A stretch of 38,986 bases of DNA from Clostridiales bacterium (lineage in GTDB: Bacteria > Bacillota > Clostridia > Lachnospirales > Lachnospiraceae). The position numbers and the translations under genes were made by a program. The stretch covers positions 1 through 38,986 of the forward strand of contig JAAVHR010000058.1 of assembly GCA_014799595.1 (NCBI GenBank). Reading direction: 5' to 3'. Shown here in pieces: positions 1-8,945 of the stretch. The notes beneath the pieces are model-generated. The model had not been told where the DNA came from and made no database searches. It saw only the letters and a program-made list of their open reading frames with translations. Positions within the stretch are counted from its first letter, which is position 1; each line of letters opens with the position of its first letter.

Positions 1-84
1 CCCCTCATGAATGAGGGGCTAGGGGAGTTGATGTGGGCTTGCCCACTTTGTTCTAATACTAAGTATTTGAAAGGAAATAGATTC

Positions 85-621
85 ATGGAATTAGATTTTT
101 TGCATTTATTACAAAATATACATAATGAGGTTCTAGATCATGCTATGATGTTTATAACTTCTCTTGGAAATGGTGGATTATTATGGATTTTTATTAGTAT
201 AATGTTAATAAGTATTCCAACAATAAAAAGAGAAACTATGGAGGAAAAAAGGAAAAGAAAAATTTGTGGGATAATGGTTCTTGTATCATTAGCAGTTACT
301 GCAATTTTAGGAAATCTTATTATAAAAAATATAATTCAGCGGCCAAGACCTTTTCAAGTGGATACAAGTGTGATACCATTGATTTATCCCAGGGAGTATT
401 CTTTCCCGTCTGGACATACAAGCTCTTCTTTTGCAGCAGCGACAACTTTATTTTTTTATAGTCCTAAAAGAGGGAGCTTTGCATTTTTTATTGCAGGACT
501 TATTGCTTTTTCTAGGATGTATTTCTTTGTACATTTCCCCACAGACATTGTAGGTGGAATGGTACTTGGCATTTTTTGTGCAGTTCTTGTATATTATGGA
601 CAGAAAAGATATTTTGGGTAA
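85..621 (+). CDS. PAP2 family phosphatase (membrane phosphatidic acid phosphatase-like)
   Basis: ORF 7..621; likely start at internal Met (85). Motifs KNIIQRPRP, PSGHTSSSFA and SRMYFFVHFPTDIVGG match the PAP2 signature. Confidence 0.9.
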   Translation: MELDFLHLLQNIHNEVLDHAMMFITSLGNGGLLWIFISIMLISIPTIKRETMEEKRKRKICGIMVLVSLAVTAILGNLIIKNIIQRPRPFQVDTSVIPLIYPREYSFPSGHTSSSFAAATTLFFYSPKRGSFAFFIAGLIAFSRMYFFVHFPTDIVGGMVLGIFCAVLVYYGQKRYFG

Positions 622-723
622 CAGTTAACGGTTCTACGATAAACATTATACTTGGATTTATAATCTGGCAAAATATGAATGACATGGCTGAACTGTTATA
701 GTATATGTTTATTGATAACACTT

Positions 724-857
724 GTAACAGTTCAGGTAGGTCTGCACACTCCGCTGTGCAGACCGTATAAAAGAATAAAACAGAAAGGGGAATGGGGCAA
801 TTTACATGTGAAGCTTGCCCCATTCCGTAACAGGTCAGCCCCCGGCTGAACAGTTAC
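724..857 (+). repeat. Modular GTAAC/GTAG hairpin element, subfamily E copy 1
   Basis: GTAACAGTTCAGGTAG (724-739), hairpin X GTCTGCACA-CTCCGC-TGTGCAGAC (740-763), CGTA (764-767), hairpin Y GAATGGGGCAA..TTGCCCCATTC (790-825), hairpin Z GTAACAGGTCAGCC..GGCTGAACAGTTAC (827-857). Confidence 0.85.
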
Positions 858-886
858 TAACACTTTCATAGTAAGCAGGTGAAAGA

Positions 887-1834
887 TTGAATTATATAGT
901 GATGGATTTAGAATGGAATCAATGTCCAGAGGGCAAACGAAAAGAAGTAGAAGAGATTCCGTTTGAGATAATAGAAATTGGAGCAGTAAAACTAAATGAA
1001 AGATTTGAAATTTTGGAGGAATTTGGTGAAAAAATTAAGCCACAAGTATATAAGAAAATGGATCAACATGTAGGCGAAATTATTCAGATTACAATGGAAG
1101 ACTTACAGAATTGCAGAAAATTTCCGCAAGTGGCTGAAGATTTTCTCCAGTGGTGTGGAGAGGAACCAGTATTTTGCACATGGGGAACCTTAGATTTAAC
1201 AGAATTGCAGAGAAATATGGAATATTATAATATGATGGCACTTTCTGAAAAACCATTTTTTTACTATAATGTACAAAAACTTTTTGAGGTTTTTTTTGAT
1301 GAACAGAAGTCAACCAGAAATTTGGCATTTGCAGTGAATTATTTTCATTTGGAACAAAAACAAGAATTTCATACAGCAATTAATGATGCCAGATATACTG
1401 CTTTTATTATGCAAAAGTTTGATATAAAGAAAATAAAGAAATATAAGGAGATAGATTATTTTCATTATCCTCAAAAACTAGAGGATGAAATTGACATTTC
1501 CTTTGCCAGTTATTCTAAATTTATTTCTATGGGATATCTGGGAAAAGAAGCATTAATGAATGCCAAAACAGTAAAAGAGGTAAAGTGTTGTGTTTGTGAA
1601 AAAAAGGTGGAAAAAAAAATAGACTGGTTTACCAATAACTCTAAAAACTATTATGGATTGTTTTTGTGTACAGAACATGGATATCTTAAAGGAAAAGTAA
1701 GGGTGAAGCGAGGACATGGAGAGGAGTATTTTGCAGTAAAAACTGTTAAGATAATTTCCAAAGATGAGGCAAACCGATTGAGTAAGCAGAGGGCAGATAT
1801 TATTGCAAAACGTGCACAGAAAAAAAGAAGATAG
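887..1834 (+). CDS. 3'-5' exonuclease, DnaQ/RNase T-like (DEDD superfamily)
   Basis: TTG start; MNYIVMDLEWNQ (exo I), FHTAINDARYTAFIMQ (exo III). Confidence 0.85.
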   Translation: MNYIVMDLEWNQCPEGKRKEVEEIPFEIIEIGAVKLNERFEILEEFGEKIKPQVYKKMDQHVGEIIQITMEDLQNCRKFPQVAEDFLQWCGEEPVFCTWGTLDLTELQRNMEYYNMMALSEKPFFYYNVQKLFEVFFDEQKSTRNLAFAVNYFHLEQKQEFHTAINDARYTAFIMQKFDIKKIKKYKEIDYFHYPQKLEDEIDISFASYSKFISMGYLGKEALMNAKTVKEVKCCVCEKKVEKKIDWFTNNSKNYYGLFLCTEHGYLKGKVRVKRGHGEEYFAVKTVKIISKDEANRLSKQRADIIAKRAQKKRR

Positions 1835-1851
1835 AAAGGTAACAAAAAAGT

Positions 1852-1988
1852 GTAACAGTTCAGCCAGGAGGCTGTCCTGTTATGGCTCGCAGCAAGCTAA
1901 CGCATGCAAATTGCTGTGAGCCACACTTAATTTACACTTTCATACGTCCCTGCACAGCAAAGTGTGCAGGGACTACCTGAACTGTTAC
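1852..1988 (-). repeat. Modular GTAAC/GTAG hairpin element, subfamily E copy 2 (inverted)
   Basis: On the minus strand: GTAACAGTTCAGGTAG, hairpin TCCCTGCACA-CTTTGC-TGTGCAGGGA (1947-1972), CGTA, hairpin Y (1884-1922), terminal GTAAC hairpin (1852 onward). Same layout as 724-857. Confidence 0.85.
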
Positions 1989-2150
1989 AAAACTCCCATG
2001 CCTCACACAATTAGGCATCACCATAAATATATTCGCATGGGAGTTTCGTAAACGATGATGCACACAAGTGCAAAAGCAGCACTTGGCACTTGTACGAACC
2101 TTGCAGCAGAGTGCAAGGTTCTACCTGAAGATAGTGAATATATAGAAAAA
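1979..2150 (-). repeat. Modular element, subfamily A copy 1 (abuts and shares its GTTAC end with the 1852-1988 element)
   Basis: AAACTCCCATGC..GCATGGGAGTTTCGTAAACGATGATGCACACAAGTGC..CCTTGCAGCAGAGTGCAAGGTTCTACCTGAAGATAGTGAATATATAGAAAA; recurs near-identically at 7141 and 13305. Confidence 0.9.
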
Positions 2151-2183
2151 AGTATCTGTTTAAGTTCTGAACAGATACTTTTT
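2146..2183. terminator. Bidirectional intrinsic terminator
   Basis: AAAAAAGTATCTGTT-loop-AACAGATACTTTTT, just beyond the dac gene end. Confidence 0.8.
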
Positions 2184-2206
2184 GTTGTTACTGCATGTAA
2201 AGGATA

Positions 2207-3664
2207 TTAAAAATGAATATCTTTATTTCTTGGCTTTCCTATATATTGGTTTTTCCGGTTGGAAAGCATTCGTCTTCTTCTAAGTAAACGGAAGTAGAAG
2301 AACAAGAACAGGCATACAATTATAATGCATACCATTATAACAATCGTTTTAATAATAACAGAAGTATATTTAAAGGAACCAGAAATTTTTGTACTGTTGG
2401 TAAATTCTATATCATCTATACTTGCTAAATGTTCTATATCATTATTAGGAGTAAAATAAATATCTGTATGACCTACTAGTTGCTTTCCGTAAGTATAAGT
2501 TACAGAACCAATTACATTTTTACCATTTTCTTCTTTTATGGTATCATAAAGCTCTACTTGATGTACAGCACTGGAAACGTCAACTCCATTTGGTAAAATA
2601 ATTTGACCATTATTGCTGGTTTGGAGTGGTGCAGTGTCCTTATCAAAAAAAGAAGTAAAGCGGGTAAACAATGGAGAATCTACAGAGTTGGTATCTTCTA
2701 TAGTGGATGTCAAATCATGTATTTGATAATTCTCAAAAGCAAAATCCAATAAGGAAGTGGTGTCTGTGTAAATGTTAGCAGTCAGGCTTTGTTTTGGAGC
2801 CTGTCCCTTCATTACCACACAGATTAAACGCATACCATCCCGTTCTGCAAATGTTACTAATGTACTTTGTGCCATAGATGTATATCCGGTTTTACCACCA
2901 GTACAGCTATCATAAATATATTGGTTATAAGTATATGCGTTTAACATATTATGGTGGTTGGCTATTGGAGGACGGGCATCATGTTTATTGGTTTTTGGAA
3001 TATAAGCTACTTTCGTACCTGCCACTTTTCGGAATGTGCTATTTTTTAGTGCTTCTTTGCTAATCATAGCCATGTCATAAGCAGTTGTATAATGATCGTC
3101 ACTGTGCAATCCATTTGGATTGGAAAAATGGGTATTTTTACAGCCAACTTCTTTTGCACGTTTATTCATAAGATCTGCAAAACTTGCAATATCACCAGAA
3201 ATATAATCTGCAACACCAAGACAGACTTCATTGGCAGATGCAAGCATAATCGCATACAAACATTGTTCAATTGTCAAAGTTTCACCGACTTTGGTATCAA
3301 TATTGCTGGCACCAGATTCCAGATTTAAAACTTCGCTTTCTTTAAATGTAACAGTCTCATTCATTGCACAGTTTTCTATACAAAGGAGAGTGGTCATAAT
3401 TTTTGTAATACTGGCAGGGTAGTGTTTTACATTACTTTTTTTATCGTATAAAATAAGCCCGGTATCTGCATCCATTACAATGGCAGAAGCAGCGGTAATG
3501 GATTTCGCTTTTGGACCTTTTGGAAAAGATACATTTTCATCAGGAGGTGCAACATCCGTTGCTGTTAAAGAAATAGGGCAAATACTTTCTGTTTGTATAC
3601 TCTTAGTTAAAAAAGAAGAAAGTAAAAGTACAATAGCAAATGATTTTATTAAAAATTTTTTCAT
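2207..3664 (-). CDS. D-alanyl-D-alanine carboxypeptidase (serine-type, peptidase S11)
   Basis: Signal peptide; HYPASITKIMTTLL (SxxK), SANE (SxN), SCTGGKTGYT (KTG); C-terminal TM. GGAGG precedes MKKFLIKS. Confidence 0.93.
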   Translation of the reverse strand: MKKFLIKSFAIVLLLSSFLTKSIQTESICPISLTATDVAPPDENVSFPKGPKAKSITAASAIVMDADTGLILYDKKSNVKHYPASITKIMTTLLCIENCAMNETVTFKESEVLNLESGASNIDTKVGETLTIEQCLYAIMLASANEVCLGVADYISGDIASFADLMNKRAKEVGCKNTHFSNPNGLHSDDHYTTAYDMAMISKEALKNSTFRKVAGTKVAYIPKTNKHDARPPIANHHNMLNAYTYNQYIYDSCTGGKTGYTSMAQSTLVTFAERDGMRLICVVMKGQAPKQSLTANIYTDTTSLLDFAFENYQIHDLTSTIEDTNSVDSPLFTRFTSFFDKDTAPLQTSNNGQIILPNGVDVSSAVHQVELYDTIKEENGKNVIGSVTYTYGKQLVGHTDIYFTPNNDIEHLASIDDIEFTNSTKISGSFKYTSVIIKTIVIMVCIIIVCLFLFFYFRLLRRRRMLSNRKNQYIGKPRNKDIHF

Positions 3665-3765
3665 ATTATCCTCCATATAATCATATAATAAGTTAGTCTA
3701 CTTTTAATTATAAACAGTTTGTGGAAGAGTGGCAAGAAGAGAATCAAATATAAATAAAAAAAATG

Positions 3766-3952
3766 GTAACTGTCCATGGTTCTGAACAGTTACAAAACAC
3801 CTATGCCTTGTGGATTGCGGCATCACCATAAATATATTCGCATGAATGTTTCATAAACGAGGATGCACACAAGTGCAAAAGCAGCACTTGGTGCTTTACG
3901 AACCTTGCAGCAGAGTGCAAGGTTCTACCTAAAAGAGTGAATATATAGAAAA
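3766..3952 (-). repeat. Modular element, subfamily A copy 2
   Basis: GTAACTGTCCATGGTTCTGAACAGTTAC followed by the subfamily A body, ending ACCTTGCAGCAGAGTGCAAGGTTCTACCTAAAAGAGTGAATATATAGAAA. Confidence 0.88.
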
Positions 3953-3982
3953 AGTGAATGAAAGAATGATGAATGAAAGTGA

Positions 3983-4011
3983 TTGACATAATGTATACCG
4001 ATTGGTATACT
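3983..4011 (+). promoter_or_regulatory. Sigma70-type promoter with nested TetR-type operator
   Basis: TTGACA (3983-3988), 17-nt spacer, TATACT (4006-4011); perfect inverted repeat GTATACC-GATT-GGTATAC at 3993-4010. Confidence 0.85.
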
Positions 4012-4073
4012 GTTTATATTAGAATAGTACGGAATCAGGGGTTTGCTTGTGTAAAGGGTAAAGGGGGCATCTG

Positions 4074-4661
4074 ATGCGTGACGGGAACAAACAAGACAAT
4101 ACAAACAAGGACAAGATATTATCTTGTGCACAACGATTGTTTTATGAAAAGGGATATGACTGTGTTGGTGTACAAGAAATCGTGGATGCTGCCGGAATTA
4201 CGAAACCAACCATGTACTATTATTTTAAGAGTAAGCATGGATTATTAGAGTGTCTTTTAGAGCGGGGAGCCAATCAGTTGGTGGACGGTTTAAAACAGAC
4301 GATGCGTGGGTCAGGGGGATATCAGGAGATTCTTTATAAGGCGGTGGTAACTTATATTGAACTTGCTGTGGAGAACAAAGAAATTTATCTTCTTATTATT
4401 AGTTTATTTTCATCAGCAAGGGATAATGAGGCTTATATAGCAGCAAAACCATATTTATCAAAGTTGCTACATGTAGTTCGTTCTTTCTTTATGCAGTATG
4501 CCAATGAACAGGAGCATTTAAAAGGAAGAGAGGATTTTTTGGCAATTAGCTTCACTGGTGTAATTAATTATTATTTGTTGGTTTATTTTGAACGTGGAGC
4601 ATCTAAGGAAGTACTATTGGATGAAGAGATGATTCAGAATATTGTGAAACAATTTCTATAG
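4074..4661 (+). CDS. TetR/AcrR family transcriptional regulator
   Basis: N-terminal HTH DKILSCAQRLFYEKGYDCVGVQEIVDAAGITKPTMYYYFKSKHGLL. Confidence 0.93.
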   Translation: MRDGNKQDNTNKDKILSCAQRLFYEKGYDCVGVQEIVDAAGITKPTMYYYFKSKHGLLECLLERGANQLVDGLKQTMRGSGGYQEILYKAVVTYIELAVENKEIYLLIISLFSSARDNEAYIAAKPYLSKLLHVVRSFFMQYANEQEHLKGREDFLAISFTGVINYYLLVYFERGASKEVLLDEEMIQNIVKQFL

Positions 4662-4673
4662 GAGGTTTTAGGT

Positions 4674-6929
4674 ATGAATGATATGTTGCAAAATTGGATT
4701 AATTGGATTCAGTATGATGAATTGATGAATTGCACAAATAATGCACCACATTTTTTGTTGGGTGCCCATGATTGTGGAGAGGGACAAGTAATCACTGCTT
4801 ACAGGCCAGATGCATATCGGATCGAATTGGTTAGCAAGAATGGAAAATATCAAGAGGATATGGAAGGAATTGGAGATAGAGGCTTCTTTGGTATTTATTT
4901 CCCTAAGAAAAAATATACAAAATACAAATTAAAAGTGTATTATGGAGATGGCACAATTATTGAAACTGAAGATCCATATAGTTTCCCTTCACAGATTTCT
5001 TCTATGGATTGTCATTTGTTTGCAGAAGGAAAACATTATGAGATTTATGAAAAATTAGGTGCACATCCAATGACAATTGATGGCGTGGAAGGTGTACACT
5101 TTGCGGTTTGGGCACCTCATGCAAGACGTGTCAGTGTGGTAGGGGACTTTAACTTGTGGGATGCAAGAATGCATCAAATGAATATTTTGGGAAGTTCTGG
5201 TATCTATGAGATTTTTATTCCTGGTGTACAAGTTGGAGCGATATATAAGTTCCAGATTTTGACTAGAAATGGTGAGATTTTGCATAAGGCGGATCCATAC
5301 GCAACTTCTACACAGATGCGTCCAGAGAATGCTTCTATGGTTGCAGACATCCGTGATTTCAAATGGTCAGATAGTGCATGGATTAAGAAACGTCAGGGAA
5401 AAGACCGTCTGGCATGCAGAAAAGATCCGATTTCCATATATGAAGTTCATTTGGGTTCTTGGAAAAAAAGAGATGATGATGTTAATGAAGGATTCTATAA
5501 TTATAGAGAAATTGCACCAGAACTTGCAGAATATGTGTTAGATATGGGTTATACTCATATTGAATTGATGGGAATTGCAGAACATCCATTTGATGGTTCG
5601 TGGGGATATCAGGTAACTGGATATTATGCACCAACAAAACGTTATGGTAATCCAGATGATTTTATGTATTTTATAGATTATATGCATAGTAAAGGTATTG
5701 CAGTTATACTTGACTGGGTACCAGCACATTTCCCAAGAGATGCCCATGGTCTGGCAAAATTTGATGGACTTCCATTATATGAGCATCCAGATACCCGCCG
5801 TGGGGAACATCCACATTGGGGAACTTTAATTTTTAATTATGAGATGAATGAAGTAGCCAACTTCCTTGTAGCAAATGCACTTTATTGGATTGAAAAATTC
5901 CATGTGGATGGGTTGCGTGTAGATGCAGTGGCTTCTATGTTATATCTCGATTATGGTAAAGATGATGGAAACTGGCTTCCAAATAAGAATGGTGGAAGAG
6001 AGAATACAGACGTGATTGCACTTTTCCAACATTTAAATACCATTTTAGAAGAGAGAGATCCTGGAGCACTTATGATTGCCGAAGAATCCACAGCATGGGC
6101 AGGAGTAACGGCACCAGCTTCTATGCAGGGATTAGGATTTTTATTCAAATGGGATATGGGTTGGATGAATGACTTTTTACAGTATATGAAATGTCCACCG
6201 GAATCCAGACACTATGATCATTATAAATTAACATTTAGTATGATGTATGCTTATACAGAGAACTTTATTCAGGCATTGTCACATGATGAGGTTGTGCATG
6301 GAAAAGCAACCTTGTTAAATAAGATGCCAGGAAATAGAGAGGAACAATTTGCAAATTTACGTGTAGCTTATGGATTTATGTATGGACATCCTGGTAAGAA
6401 GTTATTATTTATGGGACAGGAATTTGCCCAGGATCATGAATGGAATGAAGATGTATCCATTAGCTGGAGTGATTTGGAACATGAGGAACATCGTGGAATC
6501 CAAAGATATGTAAAGGCATTGAATAAGCTTTATAAAGATTATCCATCTATGTATGTACATGATGGTAACAACATGGGATTTGAATGGATGAGCTGTGATG
6601 ATCGTATGAGTAGTGTTGTTTCCTTTGTCCGTCGTGGAGAAACCACCAGAAAACAGTTATTATTTATTTGCAACTTCCATAGTAAAGAATATCGTGATTT
6701 CCGTGTTGGTGTGCCTTGTGCAGGATTCTACCAGGAAGTGCTTAACTCTGACGCAGAAGAATTTGGTGGAATGAACAGAGTAAATAACTTCAAACCAATT
6801 AAGGCAGAAGCCATTCCTTGTGATGGAAAGGATTATTCTATTGGATTTGCTCTTCCACCACTTACTACAGTAGTATTTGCCTATGATTTTAAACAGGAAA
6901 AGAAAATCGTAGTGAAGAAGAAATATTAG
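4674..6929 (+). CDS. glgB: 1,4-alpha-glucan (glycogen) branching enzyme, GH13
   Basis: VDGLRVDAVASMLYLDYG, HDEVVHGKATLLNKMPGN, LLFMGQEFAQDHEWNED; N-terminal CBM48-like domain. Starts 12 nt after the tetR stop. Confidence 0.96.
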   Translation: MNDMLQNWINWIQYDELMNCTNNAPHFLLGAHDCGEGQVITAYRPDAYRIELVSKNGKYQEDMEGIGDRGFFGIYFPKKKYTKYKLKVYYGDGTIIETEDPYSFPSQISSMDCHLFAEGKHYEIYEKLGAHPMTIDGVEGVHFAVWAPHARRVSVVGDFNLWDARMHQMNILGSSGIYEIFIPGVQVGAIYKFQILTRNGEILHKADPYATSTQMRPENASMVADIRDFKWSDSAWIKKRQGKDRLACRKDPISIYEVHLGSWKKRDDDVNEGFYNYREIAPELAEYVLDMGYTHIELMGIAEHPFDGSWGYQVTGYYAPTKRYGNPDDFMYFIDYMHSKGIAVILDWVPAHFPRDAHGLAKFDGLPLYEHPDTRRGEHPHWGTLIFNYEMNEVANFLVANALYWIEKFHVDGLRVDAVASMLYLDYGKDDGNWLPNKNGGRENTDVIALFQHLNTILEERDPGALMIAEESTAWAGVTAPASMQGLGFLFKWDMGWMNDFLQYMKCPPESRHYDHYKLTFSMMYAYTENFIQALSHDEVVHGKATLLNKMPGNREEQFANLRVAYGFMYGHPGKKLLFMGQEFAQDHEWNEDVSISWSDLEHEEHRGIQRYVKALNKLYKDYPSMYVHDGNNMGFEWMSCDDRMSSVVSFVRRGETTRKQLLFICNFHSKEYRDFRVGVPCAGFYQEVLNSDAEEFGGMNRVNNFKPIKAEAIPCDGKDYSIGFALPPLTTVVFAYDFKQEKKIVVKKKY

Positions 6930-6958
6930 TTAAGAGATATTTATAAATAATAAACCGA

Positions 6959-7128
6959 GATTATTCACGGCCTTAAGCATGAACTAAGTCTTATGTAAGC
7001 TGAAGGCTTACAAATAATGACTTAGTCATGCTTAATAGGTCAATTGACGATGATTGCAGACAGGTGATGCTGTTAAGCAGCTCCTAGCTGCGATAGCAGC
7101 GGTCTGCAATATAGGACGTGAATAATTC
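6959..7128 (-). repeat. Family D intergenic repeat, long form (GATTATTCACG termini)
   Basis: Reverse complement matches 24429-24535, with about 60 extra bp of internal hairpin near one end. Confidence 0.8.
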
Positions 7129-7140
7129 CCCATAAATAAA

Positions 7141-7330
7141 GTAACTGTTCATGGTTCTGAACAGTTACTAAACTCCCATGCCTCGTACAATTAGGCATCA
7201 CCATAAATATATTCCGCATGGGAGTTTCGTAAACGATGATGCACACAAGTGCAAAAGCAGCACTTGGCACTTATACAAACCTTGCAGCAGAGTGCAAGGT
7301 TCTACCTGAAGATAGTGAATATATAGAAAA
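7141..7330 (-). repeat. Modular element, subfamily A copy 3
   Basis: GTAACTGTTCATGGTTCTGAACAGTTAC plus a body near-identical to 1979-2150 and 13305-13495. Confidence 0.9.
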
Positions 7331-7336
7331 TAAAAA

Positions 7337-7376
7337 TGTAAACGATCTATTGCTCTTTTGAGAGATAGGTCGTTTA
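7337..7376 (+). terminator. Hairpin upstream of trmB (terminator-like)
   Basis: AAACGA-CTAT..ATAG-TCGTTT followed by a T/A-rich stretch. Confidence 0.45.
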
Positions 7377-7427
7377 TATTTGGTTACAGTTCATGATTAT
7401 GAACATTATAAGTAAAAGGAGAAAACT

Positions 7428-8084
7428 ATGCGTTTAAGAAATGTAAAAGGTTCTAGGGAAACTATTGCAGCAAATGACTATGTCATGCATTTACCTGAAG
7501 AATATGAAAGTTATAAGGGGCGTTGGAAAGAATTTTTTGGGAATGAAAACCCTATACATATAGAAATTGGAATGGGAAAAGGACAGTTCATTATGGAACT
7601 TGCAAAGACGAATCCAGATATTAATTACATTGGAATAGAAAAATATTCCAGTGTATTGGTTCGTGCTTTGGAAAAAAGACCAGAGTTAGAAACTAAGAAT
7701 CTGATATTTATCCGTATGGATGCAGAGGATATTGTAAAGGTATTTGATAAGGATGAAATTGATCGGATTTATTTGAATTTTTCTGATCCTTGGCCAAAGG
7801 ACAGACATGCGAAGAGAAGATTGACATCTACTCAATTTTTAAGTAAGTATAATCAATTTCTCCGACCAGATGGTAAAGTAATCTTTAAAACAGATAACCG
7901 TCCGCTTTTTGATTTTTCTTTGGAGCAGGTAGAAGAAGCCGGTTGGACTTTGGAGAATCATACTTTTGATTTGCATAATAGTGAGTTTGTAGAAGGGAAT
8001 GTAATGACCGAATATGAAACAAAATTTGTGGCAGAGGGAAAGCCAATTTGCCGGATGGTGATTTCTAGAAAAAGGAAATTATGA
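7428..8084 (+). CDS. trmB: tRNA (guanine-N7-)-methyltransferase
   Basis: IEIGMGKGQFIMELAKTNPDINYIGIEKYSSVLVRALEK; YLNFSDPWPKDRHAKRRLTS. Confidence 0.96.
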   Translation: MRLRNVKGSRETIAANDYVMHLPEEYESYKGRWKEFFGNENPIHIEIGMGKGQFIMELAKTNPDINYIGIEKYSSVLVRALEKRPELETKNLIFIRMDAEDIVKVFDKDEIDRIYLNFSDPWPKDRHAKRRLTSTQFLSKYNQFLRPDGKVIFKTDNRPLFDFSLEQVEEAGWTLENHTFDLHNSEFVEGNVMTEYETKFVAEGKPICRMVISRKRKL

Positions 8085-8104
8085 TGTGAGACATTGGAAG
8101 CAAA

Positions 8105-8535
8105 ATGGGTTGTGGAAGCAATAGAAAAAGCGAAAAGGGGGAAACTTGCAGCTATGGAAAAAGAAAAAACACAGTTAGAAAAGCGGGTATTGAAGGCAGA
8201 ATGTGCAAAAAGCAAAGGAGGAATATGAATACGTTCCACCAAACGGGTATTATAAAGATGGGTACAATTTGTATCTCCGAATGGAGGAATACATGCTGGA
8301 ACACCTGTTGTTTCTTCATGATCACAGAGTATCCACTACCAATAATGAAGCCGAACGGCTTTTGAGAAGCTATAAACGAAAACAACAGCAGGCTGTGTCA
8401 TTTAGGAGTTAAGAGAGTATCGGTTATCTCTGCCAATGCATGAGCATGCTTGTTGTGATGCACCAAAATGAAGAACTTAATATATTTGACAGAGTATCCC
8501 AGATATTTGAGATGAAGAAAACAGATGGGTTTTGA
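8105..8535 (+). pseudogene. Degraded IS66-family transposase C-terminus
   Basis: Frameshifted pieces: EYEYVPPNGYYKDGYNLYLRMEEYMLEHLLFLHDHRVSTTNNEAERLLRSYKRKQQQAVSFRS*, then ESIGYLCQCMSMLVVMHQNEELNIFDRVSQIFE. Matches the IS66 C-terminal pattern (NNxxER..KRKQ). Confidence 0.8.
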
Positions 8536-8631
8536 CTAAGATTAGTCTATACTATCGGTTTCTCTTTTTCAAGTTAACCTGTGAACAGTAACGAACTGTT
8601 ACATTAATTATAAAAATTTTGTATTTTTTTA

Positions 8632-8661
8632 TTGACAATTAAACCATAATAATGGTATACT
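8632..8661 (+). promoter_or_regulatory. Sigma70-type promoter of the exported-protein/ABC locus
   Basis: TTGACA (8632-8637), 18-nt spacer, TATACT (8656-8661). Confidence 0.7.
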
Positions 8662-8945
8662 GTAACACGCAAATAGTGATTATGACGAAAAATATGTTTT
8701 GGTCATAGTATATTATTTCGAAGAGGGAAATCTTACATACATCCACCTCATGGTTTTAATCACAAGTGTCCTGTGTCAAAAAATAAAAGGAGGGTATATG
8801 AAGGACTAGGAGAATCAGATATTTATTACAAAGAATGTTAGAAATGGGTATTATGATAGAAGCCTGTGATTAGATATTTATATTTTGATGTTACAATAAG
8901 TAAAAAAGTATAATAAAATAAAACAGAGAAAGGTTTAAGGGTATA

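Noticed and set aside
264-461. Out-of-frame ORF inside the PAP2 gene, and minus ORF 512..823
   Set aside because: Overlap a recognised CDS or the E1 repeat; composition not protein-like.
3801-3989. Minus-strand ORF (GRTLHSAARFVKHQVLLLHLCASSF...) similar to one at 26187..26381, suggesting a repeated small protein
   Set aside because: Both lie in subfamily A repeat copies. Other A copies do not keep the frame, and the conserved features are hairpins, so the similarity is from the DNA repeat.
5055-6148. Minus-strand ORFs within glgB (5055..5285, 5538..5747, 5951..6148)
   Set aside because: Antisense to a well-supported CDS; no family resemblance.
7958-8385. Minus-strand ORFs 7958..8242 and 8152..8385
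   Set aside because: Antisense to trmB and the IS66 remnant; low-complexity hydrophobic translations.
8105-8535. Functional IS66 insertion sequence
   Set aside because: Only C-terminal pieces with frameshifts remain; no intact transposase, accessory genes or inverted repeats identified.
8669-8945. Known riboswitch in the long leader of the exported-protein operon
   Set aside because: A small hairpin (TATGAC..GTCATA) and a 3-codon ORF are visible, but no recognised riboswitch consensus.
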